Shown: piece by piece, positions 13,023-25,500 of the stretch | Position numbering within the stretch: position 1 is the stretch's first letter | How the letters are laid out: each line of letters opens with the position of its first letter | Origin: Chondrosia reniformis | Taxonomy: Eukaryota > Porifera > Demospongiae > Chondrillida > Chondrillidae | Length of the DNA stretch: 64,000 nucleotides | Reading direction: 5' to 3' | Assembly (NCBI GenBank): GCA_947172415.1 | Contig: OX359202.1 | Coordinates: 2,110,501-2,174,500 of the forward strand | Program-made: the position numbers and the translations under genes | The notes under the pieces: model-generated | What the model was told of the DNA's origin: nothing | What the model saw: the letters and a program-made list of their open reading frames with translations, nothing else | Databases searched by the model: none

Positions 13023-13658
13023 GAGGTGCACTTAAACATAAGTTAAAGGCCCATAATTGTATATCTACTTGACTTATAAAATATTTTTTAAATGGAGATA
13101 TTTTGGCCATTCTACTATACCTGCACATCTGTACTGTAGAATATATGTACATATGCAGTGCATTCAGTCACTTCTGCTCATATGCAGCCACTATGTACTG
13201 TATTTGTCCATACGTATGTAGGTATACATATATTACATATGCATCTCATACTATGGTCAGCAATATGTTAGCTTACAAATGATACAAAAAGTTGGTCTTC
13301 ATGGTGAATTTGAATTGTGGAGGTATACATGTACAAGTCATACTCACATATAATACAATCCATCAAGTAATATCTATGTGCTAAACATTGTCTCTTGTCA
13401 GCAGAAAAAAAGATTGTTAACCAGACATACACACATAGGTATATATATAAAGACCAAACGGTTAAAGGGATATTTTACACCTTGGTAAGGCATCTTTCAG
13501 CTGAGCAATATAAGACAACCTATTCCTGCTGCTAATTGTGTTCTCCAAATTCATATACTTCAAGTCCCTATGCAAGAAAATAATACATCTACATAGCTAT
13601 ATCTGGGTTTATAAGACATAAATTGCACAAGAGCAATACTGGGGACATGGGGAAGGTA

Positions 13659-13837
13659 TACCGTATAGCGGGAAAATTTAGCGGAAGAAATTTTGAGCAA
13701 AATCGAATATTTTACGGTTTTAATTTCACGATTTCAAGCATTTTGCGATTTACCTCATGAAGTGAAAATTTTGCAAATTTGGTCAAATCACGAAAATCGC
13801 AAACATTAAACCTTGCGAAAGTTCCCATTATATGGTA
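13659..13837. mobile_element. Short TA-flanked MITE
   Basis: The ends TACCGTATAGCGGGAAA and the complement of TACCATATAATGGGAAC form inverted repeats about 180 bp apart, each bordered by TA, as in Tc1/mariner-type MITEs. The interior repeats ATTTTGC and CGAAAATCGC words. The TIR resembles that of the larger element at 30851-31359. Confidence 0.65.
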
Positions 13838-16621
13838 GTTAATATCTAATTATGTTAAAATGGTAATTTACAAGTATGTAATATTATAATTAACCTTTCA
13901 TTTATCACATGACATGTAACATCTATCTACGTATAAACAAGCATAGGGTATGTTTTATCTCTGAACTCACTTTAATATGAACAGCTTTGAGATTCCCATA
14001 TACGTAATACCGGGACAGCAACTCAAATCCAGATAGTGCAGCGTATACTGAACATGATGCAGCTGGTCTAGACAATTATCAGTTAAATACTTGCATCCTT
14101 TGAAGTTCAGGGAATGAATCTTTGTCAATGCAGCTGACAAAGCAGGTAAAAGCCAAATAAAAATATATGCTTAATGACATAATACCCCTATATAATGAAT
14201 AATTCAAAACCATGTGCAGACTTCTGGCTAGTTCCAATTGAGGGGCAAGTAAGTAACCTCATTAATTACTTCATAGCCTTCACACACAATATCCTTTGAT
14301 ATTAACTAATTAAATTCTAGTATTTCGGTTACCTAGGTTATCCTACAGAGAATCACTAAGAAATGCTGTTCTTAGACTATTAAAAAAAGAAACATATTTT
14401 TATGCATAAACAGTTGGGAAAGGTTTTTGTCATTAATTTCAACTGTATAAGTGATCAAAGGGTATTTGGAGTCACAAATCTGTCTGGAAATGTAATTGTC
14501 ACAATTCATTAAGAAATATAGAAACACTTGAGGTGTGGGTAAAGGAATTAACACTTAAAGTAACTATACATACATTACAGCAGTGTAGGAAGATGGTTCA
14601 AGCTAGGGGGGGAGAATTAACTTCAAGCACCGACTGTATTACATTGCTAATGGTGTGATTTCATTGATTGCGTGATGCACATTCATGGCATACAATGTAC
14701 CAAGTACAACAAATCACATTTCTTGCCTCGTGACTATAGTGCAAATCCTAGTCTCGTGAACCCTCAGCACCTGTCCGCATTGGCCTTTTAATTCATTATT
14801 GTTACGTAATACGGATGTGGACATTGTTGAAAGAGTGCTCAAGTTTGTGCTTCCGGTCTGAGGATCAAGCTAAGTGTAGCCCTGTTCAATCAATCTGATT
14901 ATTATACATTGACCCCACACCTGGGCACAGTAATAAGTGAGCACAATTTAGGCTGTATAGCTAATATTCTAAGGAGGGGCTGAGCCCCCCTCACTTCAAT
15001 CCAAGGGACTCAAGCCGATCCCGTTAATATGGTTTATACACCCCTGTATTAGTCCATTTTAGTAAACAAAACAAAAAATATATGATTCATACATAAATCG
15101 CATGTAGGAAAACTTAATAATAAGAAATTAAGACTTAATTTGAGATATACTTAACACTAGATGCAGTTATACTAACCACATCACTCCTATAACCACTGAG
15201 CACTGAAGTAGTTACTTCCGTAAGTAGAGACAGGAGGCAGCAAACACACCTTAAATCTCTCTTATTGTTGAATGCTTTATGACAAATATTGAGAAAGGGA
15301 CAAACTGTCTCAAAACACAATATGGTCATTCTTGGTAAGGTATCAATTAAGAACTTTAAGGTAATCAGTAAACCAATGCCTTAGGAATATTTTGGGCTTC
15401 CCAATAGAATTAGTAACCACCAGCCCTCCCCATGTACAGGACACAAAAACAAATAGTCTGGTCAGAATCAAATTATCATACAATCAGACTCACAACAGAT
15501 GGTACTGGCTCATCAGGGCAGAGAGGGAAGAATCTCCACTATTTAACATTGCCTTCTTTTAAATACTAACTCATATTATATTCTGATCTTTTGCCTGTTA
15601 GTATACTACGTACATATATACTATATAGTAAGGGCCAATATACAAATTCTCCATCATATTGAACTATCAGCCCAATGTGTGCAATAATGAAACAGTTTTC
15701 TTCTACTACAATGAATAATGACAACCTTTGTGTTCTCTGTATACGAATACTTTCCTTCAAATCATGTGACAATTATACAGTTATATATATAACTATAACA
15801 TGTATTGTTTTGTATGAATTAAAAGGTTGCCTGACCTATAAATACATTGACTGGATAATTGGTATAGCAAGGTTAATTGTTTCTGAACTAGCCAAATATG
15901 CACCTGTGCAATTATAAGGATTACAAGATCAATCTATAAACAAAATGATCTAACAAAATATCTGGAATTAAGTTACAATAACCAGGACTACCAGAAGGCA
16001 GCCATATTAATGTCACTTTTGGTAGACATGTACTTTGATGATGCAATTCAGAAGGTTCTGAAATGCACCCACAATATATTCTTGTTATGGCTTTAAACAT
16101 CACAAACTTAGAGAGAACTACCAGATCTCGTCTCTTTACTGTGTAGTTAAGATAGCCTAATAGTATGATTCTAGTATGATTCTACCATGTTCTCTGATAC
16201 AATGCCTTGCAGAATAAGAAAACTGCAAGTGCTAGCTAAATGTCAATTCCTTTTGGTGGTACAAAAAATGTATCTATATGTTACTGTGACAATGAGAGAA
16301 CACTCCAAGTATTAAAATGACTCTTGGTAATACTAGTACAGTGGTAATACAACAAAATAAGGCAAATTGGAAGTATTCCAATACACCTTATTTAAAACCT
16401 GAACTAATTTCTTAGCATTTAAGAATGGTTAATTCACATACGTACATGTAATGTCACACCTAAATGGTTTCAGTAAATGTACATCTCAAGTTTTCTAGTG
16501 TAGTCAAGTTAAAGTATCCACAAAATCTTGTAACTGTACATTCATGAAATCAATGTACATCTATGGAAAAGCAAAATTTTAATTTAAGGTATCATGTATT
16601 AATTCTCAACAAACCATTGGA

Positions 16622-16960
16622 TTAAATATAACAATATGAAGAAAGAGTTCGAGAAGTTGAACATGCCTCCTAGGAGGAGCAGGCCCTGCAGCAACTGTCT
16701 TCCTCAAAAGACTGGCAGCTCTCTCAACCGAACAAAACCAGTCCAACTACAGCAAGGTCATGGAGCTACTGAGAATCCGCCTCAGCTTTGCCCCTTTGCA
16801 TGCTTAGCTTTGTGCTCTTTGATCAGCCATTACATGCACTAGCAGCAGCAGATCTTCCTCATGCCATCCAAGAAGGATTGACCCAGCTGTTACAGACCTT
16901 ACAGTGGCTGAGGGATGTGTTTTCTCACAACTCTCATGATTTTATCAATTATCGAACTCA
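16622..16960 (+). pseudogene. Decayed coding segment, unrecognised
   Basis: Read across frames, the plus strand shows coding-like text: a charged coiled-coil-like start (YEERVREVEHA), a stop TAG, then EEQALQQL, a shift to NYSKVMELLRIRLSFAPLHA, and another shift to a helical, Leu-rich stretch (GLTQLLQTLQWLRDVFSH). At least one stop and two frameshifts break it, and no splice signals explain the breaks. The parent protein was not recognised; a coiled-coil protein is likely. Confidence 0.4.
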
Positions 16961-17669
16961 CTTATCCACTGTAATTCATCATTATAAAATCAATTAAATA
17001 ATGATATCACTATTATTATATTCACCTATTGTATATTTTAAAATTTATCTTATCTTAATTATTTATTGTATAATCATTCATTTATGTTTATTATTGTTAT
17101 ATTTCCAAAGAGTTTTCGAAGTTTTATTAATAAAATGGATTAAACATACCTACAGTACATGTCTGTGTTTATGGTATCTTTTTGATAATAATCTATATTA
17201 TAGATTGGCCGTGAAAATTGGATTCCAGGTCTACCTTGGTAAAAGGTTGCATGTACATACGTAGTATGTTCTTAGGCTAAGCAAATTTGAATCCCAGTTT
17301 ATCGTCCCTGCCCGCATGCTCTTTTGTCTGTGCTGTCCAGCTTTCAGTTTTTATTATATGGTCATGTTAATATTTCAACTAGTGTGTTTGCATGTATGTA
17401 CAACTTGCTTACTGTGTTCCAATATTCAAACTCTGTGTATTTTGTATGACTGACTGCTGTACAAATTGCTATTATGTTCCTTTATCATTTGAATATTCAA
17501 ACTTCAGTGCATTTTGTACATATGATAGCTGATTGTATATTACTGAATAATGAAAAATGACCTCCCTCCCTCATGCTATCACTGGACGATAAACTGTGAA
17601 TCTAATTTTCAAGGTTTGTTTCTTATGTGGAATAGTTTGTTCTGTAAACGTGACTGCACCAACACTCAC

Positions 17670-17889
17670 CCAAATGTTGCAATCCAACATCGGTTATGGA
17701 GGCATTACTTGCATCTATCGCTTCTAGTAGCAGCGTTTCACTAGGCGGCGATGATGGGATCCTGTGATAGTCACTAGTCCACGTGGGCAGAGAAATGAAT
17801 TTTACCTTGCCTCCATTCCGTAAGACCCACTCGGCAGCAGCTCTATCCGGACCGACTGCCTCCACTCTACTGTGATCCACCCTAAACAT
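17670..17889 (-). CDS. DMAC2L / ATP5S-like exon (partial)
   Basis: A single exon of about 73 codons ends at a GTGAGT donor after 17670. It reads VDHSRVEAVGPDRAAAEWVL then RNGGKVKF, and near the end EAIDASNASITDVGLQHLG. The GPDRAAAEW signature and the following AIDA...I...G..H spacing match the region before the LRRs of DMAC2L (ATP synthase subunit s / complex I arm assembly factor), a mitochondrial protein. Either ATG at 17889 starts translation, or TTTAG before GGTGG is an acceptor for an upstream exon. The LRR exons expected downstream on the minus strand were not found, so this may be a fragment or a gene with distant exons. Confidence 0.55.
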
Positions 17890-19460
17890 GTAAACATGTC
17901 ATAGAGATGCAAGAAAATTAAGAGGTAATAAAAGATGTCTTGATCAAATATTTAAAGTCTTACGTAAACTAAGAAGAGAGACTAAATGTCTAATGTGTTG
18001 TGAATGACTTCAGAATGGTTATGAGGTAGCCAATCAATCCACCCTTTTATCACTTGCTTACCGACCTATTAAATGCATAGTTGAGCCAGGACCAAAAACC
18101 TCTCGACCTATTCAACATCACGTGACTATTAGCGCATAATCGATTAATCACCCATTAATCACGGCTGTTCGCGAAGATGCCATTTTACCCGCCCCTAATT
18201 GTATTGAGCGCGTACTTGAAACTGTTATTTTAGTGGCTTTTCTGAAGTTTTCCTGGAAAAAGACTGGATCAACAACAAGATCAGTCTTTCCCAAACACTG
18301 CCAGCTATATATGATTTTAGCTGCTTATATCATGCAAGAAATCAATTTCAATATATAATAGCTATAAAGTGATTGTTTATTGAAACATTTTCTATTTCTA
18401 TATAGGTATATAGACTGTGTACAAAGTAATTCTCCCCAGAAACTTGATTTCCAGAACACATTTATAAAAGAGCAACTATAAAATTTGTAATTTATTATAT
18501 AAAAATAATTTATTAGAAAATGATGGCAGCGTTTGCATGTAGAGTGTCTTCATCTAAATAGAAGAAACTATTCATGTTGTTACAAGCTATATATCTATAT
18601 AACAGACATCTAGAACATGCAGTTGCACTATCAAGTCAAGTATGATGATTTAGCTAATTGATATTGACCTGACCAAACATTGGTGATTAAATTTATCTAT
18701 TATTATTTTATTTCACATCCTATTCATAGTTTTCTTTCGAATGGATAATCTTCAGTCTTTTGAGCTTACTTGGACATTTCGACTGTGAGCTAGGGTCTCC
18801 TTTTTAAATTACTCATTACATGTGTAATACTTACAATAAAATAATACTAAATAGTAAATAAATTCTCATAAGTAATGTCAAAGGAAGTTAGCCAGTTGTC
18901 AAACTTTCAATCAATTAAACCCTAGCTATGCATAGTCAGGGTATGGTCAGGGAAACAACAAAAATACTACCCTGATAAATTTACGAGCTACATTGTGTCA
19001 CCCACTTAATATGCCACTATTGCTTTGATGATTTCATGAATCCGATTTGGCATATTAGCATAAATATATGAGCTACAATACATATATTGAAGCATATCTT
19101 GCTATTATTGTGATCATTACTACATTTAAAATAAAGGCTAACAAGAAGTCTGCACTTCACCAGGAGCTAATTTACCATTTTTTAGTGAATTCTTAATCGC
19201 TTTCAGGCCATATTCTTCAGTGAAACATGTGACAAAGATTTCATTATATTCGTTAGGCGAAAAATGGATTATTCAAAAACACTCTCCTCCATTTTTTCCA
19301 ATGACGAATATTGCACAATATAACTAAAGTTGGAAACCTTGACAATTAGCGTTCAGTTAAGAGTTAGCGATCAAAACCTGTCAAGTGACGACTAAAGTTG
19401 AACATTACAGCAACCAAATTTCATAGAAGTTCCTAACTTCCAAATATTTGGGGCCAACCA
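17890..19460. other. Intergenic region upstream of pinin
   Basis: No gene was recognised between the DMAC2L-like exon and pinin. A TCACGTGA palindrome lies at 18118-18125, upstream of the minus-strand exon. The remainder is AT-rich with short frames only. Confidence 0.5.
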
Positions 19461-19507
19461 TCACGTGATCATATGGAGCGCCCAACCTTCCACTTTTAAG
19501 CCACGTG
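19461..19507 (+). promoter_or_regulatory. Two CACGTG E-boxes before pinin
   Basis: TCACGTGA at 19461-19468 and CACGTG at 19502-19507 lie 50 bp and 7 bp before the pinin start codon. CACGTG is bound by bHLH-ZIP factors (USF, MYC/MAX, TFEB types). Their closeness to the ATG suggests a short 5' UTR or a downstream core-promoter role; this is inferred from motif only. Confidence 0.4.
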
Positions 19508-19513
19508 TGAAAA

Positions 19514-22500
19514 ATGGCGGGTGTGTCGGAATTACGAGTGTTACAGAAATCTCTGGAAGATGTAAAGAAAAGCTTAGCTGACACTGAGACTAATATTGAA
19601 AAGCTTACTGGTAGAAAACTTATGGAAGGAAGGTGTGTTTTATTATAACTAATACGTAGATCGCTAAATAATTTCCTAGTTGCTTATGATGTACGTACGA
19701 CTCTGGCTTTTTGAGGGAGGCATTAGTGAAATTTTCATGGCACAGTGCATTTCATAACGCAACTATTTTGTTTCTGCAGGTCAGTTGGTCGAGGAAGGTT
19801 TGGATCTGCTGGGGACGGTCCAAGACCCAGAAATAGGAGCTGGTCAGTAAAATTATACTCAAAAATCGCGTTAATCTATGTTCAGTTTGCCCTCGTGCTC
19901 CAAATTATAAGTTATTGTCTTCCTTTTTGAGGCTTTTTGGTATAAGTATCAAGTGTAATGCACTTTCACAGGGAAACAGTGTTACTGTTCCAGGTGACCC
20001 CGGATATAAATGTAAGACTTGATATTTTCTTTACTAAAGCCCTGTCATATAGAGTGGCCTTTATAAAAGGTAGTAAGGTCTCAATTGGATACTGTTCTCT
20101 CCTTTAATTAGATTCATTGATTGGGTTATATAATTATTCAAAATGGCTGTCTGTCTTGCAGTAGAAGCTATAATTGTGACTTAGTAAAAGAATCTCAAAC
20201 TAATAAATACGTATAGCCACACACTTGTGGCTTCTCTGATGTGTGCTTACGTATGTCTCTGTAAGGTGTACTCCTTTTCATTGCAAAGCCCAAACAAAGG
20301 GAAATTAGACAATTATCAAGAATTCTCTTATGTAGCTCCTTAGAAGCTTTTGCACATATGTAGAATACATATTTACTTGTTTTTTTTTTCAATTACGTAA
20401 GTCAATTGTATTTATTTCAGGACTTCTGTTGACCAGAGACTAGGTGAACCAATTTCAAAGAGGAGAGATACTGGAGGATCTATTGGAAGGTGAGCGACCT
20501 AACTTATATTCAGTCATGCAAAGATCATGCAGTTTATCCAATTTAGTTAAAATAGCTTGAGTTCACACCTGGACCCAAAGACTGTATGTGTATTGCCTCT
20601 CAACCATGCATGATAAATGAATTGCAATGCATGGGCTGCTAATTTGATATTCATATATTCAAGCAAGAGGTTGATCCAATTGGACTCTTTCTTGTTGTAT
20701 ACTGTCTATGTACAAACAAATATACTTTATCGTTTTTCTCAAGTTAAAATTTTAGAGGAAAATAAGTATAATAATGACGTTATTTGCTTAGGTGATGAAA
20801 GATTTTTGGTTTTCACTAACTTCTGGATATACCTACTGAGTGTATGTGAACTTACAAAATCTGTATTCATTATATGTGTTAGGGAGTTATTGGGTGCTGC
20901 TGTTAGTGCCAACAAATGTCTTTAAATTCAAATTGGGGCTGCATGCAGAACTTGGGGTCAGGGCAAAATGAAAATATTCAAAATTTAGGGGGGGCAATGG
21001 TATGAGGGTGTTGAAGCAGTTTAGAAGGTTCCCAAAGGTCTAGGGGGGGGGGGGGGGGGGGCAAAATTGATTGTAGTTGTGAGTGAATTCCCCCTCTGTG
21101 CAGCCCTGCAAATGTCTGTAATTTTCAGACTCTGGAGTAATTGTGGAATATTGTATGTAAAACATTAAACAGACAAATTAATATACAGACTTTGCCTCAT
21201 GTGTACAGTTCTATCTTTTTGTTGTATTGTTTTCATAACGCGATTTACGTATGTATGGCTTCATGTTACGGATATACGTATATATATAATATATTTGTAC
21301 ATACATATGTACATGTTATCATTATCTCTACGTATGTACGGATGTTTGTACCAATTTGTCCATCTTGTGTTACATTAATGCCTTAACTGTCTAGATTTGC
21401 TGGGCACCTTGGAAAAGTGGAGGAAGATAAGGAAAGTTCAGATGAAGAAAATGAGAGGAAAGTGAGTTCATGTAGTGGGAGGCATTAAGTCTGTGATCCC
21501 AGTCTAAGTGAATCAACTTGATCATTAAATCTGAATCAGTAGGTAGTCCTCCTTAACTTCATTGTATCGGGACTACCATGCACAAGACTGCATATTTTAT
21601 TATAATTCTACACTAGTTATCCATTTACCTCTATGTACGTACGTACGTATGTACAAATTTTGTCCAGTCTGGACTATCTGGCGCTAGCAATGACCATAGG
21701 GGAGCTACAGTCAGAGAGGACTCTCGGAACTGAGTTTGGGTACCTGGGAATGGACATGAGATTGCATTTAAGGGAGAGGTTTTCAGTTATAGTGTTTTGC
21801 ATACTTATTGAGCAGTTATAGTAATTTTGTGAAAGACTGAAATGAAGAATAGACTTTTACAGAGATGTATGATTAAGTTCCTTAGAAGATCCTTTCTGAA
21901 TGGCTTCACCTATCACTACATTTTGTCTTTATGAAATTGTATATGATGTCCTTCCCACTGTCCACAAAGATTGACCACTTTGCTAAATCTGAGTGGAATT
22001 TTGCATTCAATCGGATATGGCAATGAGGTGCCTTTGGGGTAGATAACAAGTTGATCATTCTTTTCAAGAATGGGTGCCCATGGGGGGCTATATACATATG
22101 TACCCTGAGAGCAAATTACAGAACACCAACTAAGTGTTTTAGCTCCTACCAGCAAGCTCTCATTGTGAGTGGGACAGTTTGATATGCAGACAAGCCAGCT
22201 TGCATTTTTGTGGCAATTTGAATGCCCAGAAAGGTCTAACTGGTGGTTGAGCTCCAGGCTGCATCCTCAATACACTATGCTGGAGTCAGCAAATACCATC
22301 ATTGTTAACATTAAGGGTGTGGAGTCCACTATCAACCTCCACTTACCAGGTGTACTAGCTTTGGGAATGACATCAAAAGTATTCGGCATAACTGACTTAG
22401 GAATTTGCTTAGGATCGAATGGTCCAGTAGTTTTACCCAGAGCTACTGTACTTCCTCCTCCAGTTCGACCGTCTTAGAAGAATTCAATCTCGTATGAAAA

Positions 22501-25500
22501 ACTTTCTTTGCCTCATTGATATATCCTTTATTATCAACCCACAAGGCACTCTTACTGCACCCAAGGTTACTTGCAAGGCCACCAAGTTAACATACAGTCA
22601 GCTGTATCTCATCCATTAGTGGTAAAGCAGTTATTCTGAACATGTTTTATGGTGTTAGCTGGAATGGAGGGTATAGGCCCCCATCCATGCAGGACCAACT
22701 CGGAATAGGCTTTCCTGCAGTGTTGCTGCTAGTACTGGTGGTGTTTTGTCACAGTGCTAGGATTGGTGGATTCGCTTCCAGTGCCCTAAGCTTATTCTGA
22801 GAGGGACACTTCATTTCCATTATACAGTACTTTTTGGGTTGGTTATCCACATTGGTAATCGGTAATAGGTATTCACTTCTAGTGACGTCATTCTGAATTA
22901 ATCAATTAATCCTGTATTATCAAAAATAGCCTCAAGAATTAATAAATACATATTTGTATAAATATTGCTCTGACAGCTTTCTTGGTGGGCCAGAGCACCG
23001 GTATTACTAAAACGCGGAATACAGAATAGCGGAATACGAAGAAAAATGGCTGCTCCACGGGCGCAGCTCCATTTTGACATCAAATAGGAACGTGAAAGCG
23101 AAAGTCGAACGAAACGGAACGTGTAAGGGTTAGAGATCATCTACAAGCGGCCTATATCTCCATCACACGGCTACGCAAAGGGTTTAGGCCAACGAATTGG
23201 CCAAGCGTGCATAGCTAGCCAGCTACCTACTTGGAACATAGCTAGATAGCTAAATGGCTTGATTTTGCGTGTCCTTCATGAATTGTAGCTAAGACATTTC
23301 TTACACTAGTCGATATCTGTGTTTTTCTTGGTACATGATAATGCATAAGCAACTACATGTATGTGACAGCCTGCAGTTGAATAGCTACATAGCTAGCTAG
23401 CTACACACATGACTATAGCTAGCTAGCGTTAGCTAGCTAACATGTTATGCCTAGGTTTGCAAAGAGCAGGTGCTTATGTTCGGGCTGTAGTTTTGCCATG
23501 ATGCCAGTGGTGGTTTTTTTGTCACAGTGCTAGGATTGGTGGATTCGCTTCCAGTGCCCTAAGCCTATTCTGAGAGGGACACTTCATTTCCATTATACAG
23601 TACTTTTTGGGTTGGTTATCCACATTGGTAATCGGTAATAGGTATTCACTTCTAGTGACGTCATTCTGAATTAATCAATTAATCCTGTATTATCAAAAAT
23701 AGCCTCAAGAATTAATAAATACATATTTGTATAAATATTGCTCTGACAGCTTTCTTGGTGGGCCAGAGCACTGCTTCTTTGACTGAACATCACCTGAAGA
23801 CAAGTAAAAGTTGCCCACACCATTTTCCATCTTAGATCTTCTGAGTATGCTCGAGGCGTTCTTACTAACTTGCGATAACCAGAAAGGACCACTTCCTTTT
23901 CCATAATTATTATTTTCACTAGTATGACTGAGAGCATATCTAGCTGCTGGATAATCACGCATTTCACATGTAACATTGGCTATATCCCATAAATGGTTTC
24001 CATGTGCTGTTGTACAACACTTGCACTCTGCCTTCCCAGGTATATTACGTACTGTTTTCATTTTTGCAATTTGGTTTCTTGGCTTCATGTTATGTAAAGA
24101 TATACGTATGTACAGTTGGACCCTGTTAAGATGAAATGGTCGGGAGCATTAAAAAATTCATCTTAACCGAAATTAATCCTAACATAACTACGTATGTTAA
24201 AGCTAACTAAAGTTTTAAAGTTTTAACGTGAAGGCATCCACAGGGGGTTTAACTGTTTCAAAGCCATACGGTACGAATAATAAAAGAAGTTAACGGTCAA
24301 TGCCACCCATATGTGCACCAATATTAAACCCGTACCTGTTAGACAGGACGCCCGTAGCTACAGAACATACACTTGTTTGTGTGAAACTTTCAAGGCCGAT
24401 TGATGACTCATCTTGAATCGTAAGGAGATTTGCAGACTAAAGAACTGATAGCATACCAATGTTATACCTAAGGAGTAACGAATTTAACACATAATACCTC
24501 ATGATGTAGAAAACAAGCATTACACTTCATTATCGTGTACGTACCCGTATGTTTCCTCCTCTACTCCCGTCTATCTACTTAACTCGGAGCCATACGATTC
24601 GTTATCTATGCCCGTACCCGTGCGCGTTCGTAATCCTTACGTTTTAGTATGCATTCCCGTCAAATGTTAACTTTTTTATAATTTGTACCGTAGGTACTAT
24701 TTAAATCTCATAGCTAAGCTGTAGTGAGTACGTATATACGTAGCTGTATTGGGCAGCTTTCCACCTTATCCTCTAGTAAAGCAGATTTTTCAGGTACGTA
24801 CATGCTACAAAATTATTCATTATGTACATTCTCTCTTAGCCATCCTTATCTTCAATGGTGGAAGGAGGAACAGTTACCAAAATAGGTTCACTGCGCTCCA
24901 GCAGATCCAAATCTGACTTGGAAGAGACTCCCAAAAATAAAGAAAGGTAAAGTAAGATTTTACTGCTAAGAAGTTCTTAAGTTAAGTATATTCTTCAGCC
25001 AAGCCTAAACATGCGTACAAATGTACATATGTATATACAGTGTCACCAGTATAATCTGCAACCATTGGTACGGGGAAATGTGGTAGAGTAGCAGATTAGG
25101 AAGGATAGCAGATTACTAATTTCAAAGATATTAATAAAAATGGTGGTTTTATTAGACATACGTAATTGTCTTCGTAAAGATTTGGGTTGAAGTGTTGAAA
25201 GCATGCGTAGCTTAATAGCATGTCCACTTATTAAAGTATTTCATCATAATTGTGAGGTGGTGGAGTACCTATGTACAGTACATATTTTCTCTAATTCATT
25301 CAGGGGAGTCTTGGGTGGATTGGTGGGGTTGGCTGATTATAGAGGTGACACTGTATGTATATGTATGTTTGGGCCTCAAGTTTGTATGCATGTGAGAGTG
25401 TGTTATAAGAAGCTTCCCTCGTTTATTTCAAATGTAGGAATAAGAGAATGTTTGGTGCTCTACTGGTAGGAACACTTAGGCAGTTTAAGGCTGATCAGGA

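Larger units (their letters stand above)
11948..16621. other. Intergenic region with repeats
   Basis: No gene recognised on either strand. It contains the 66-bp tandem duplication at 12891, the MITE at 13659, and AT-rich sequence with many TACGTA palindromes. Short open frames here show no family resemblance and no linked exons. Confidence 0.55.

Noticed and set aside
19951-20003. Possible 22-nt extra pinin exon
   Set aside because: Acceptor and donor-like words exist, but exon 2 joins directly to 20421 in frame with conserved sequence, so it is not needed.
22169-22477. 102-codon plus-strand frame in pinin intron 4
   Set aside because: It is the complement of the DIRS-like RT fossil; the recognisable protein motifs are on the minus strand.
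24109-24800. Tigger-like terminus starting ACAGTTGGACCCTGTTAAGA
   Set aside because: Only one end was found; no matching inverted end was seen in the window, so no element was called.
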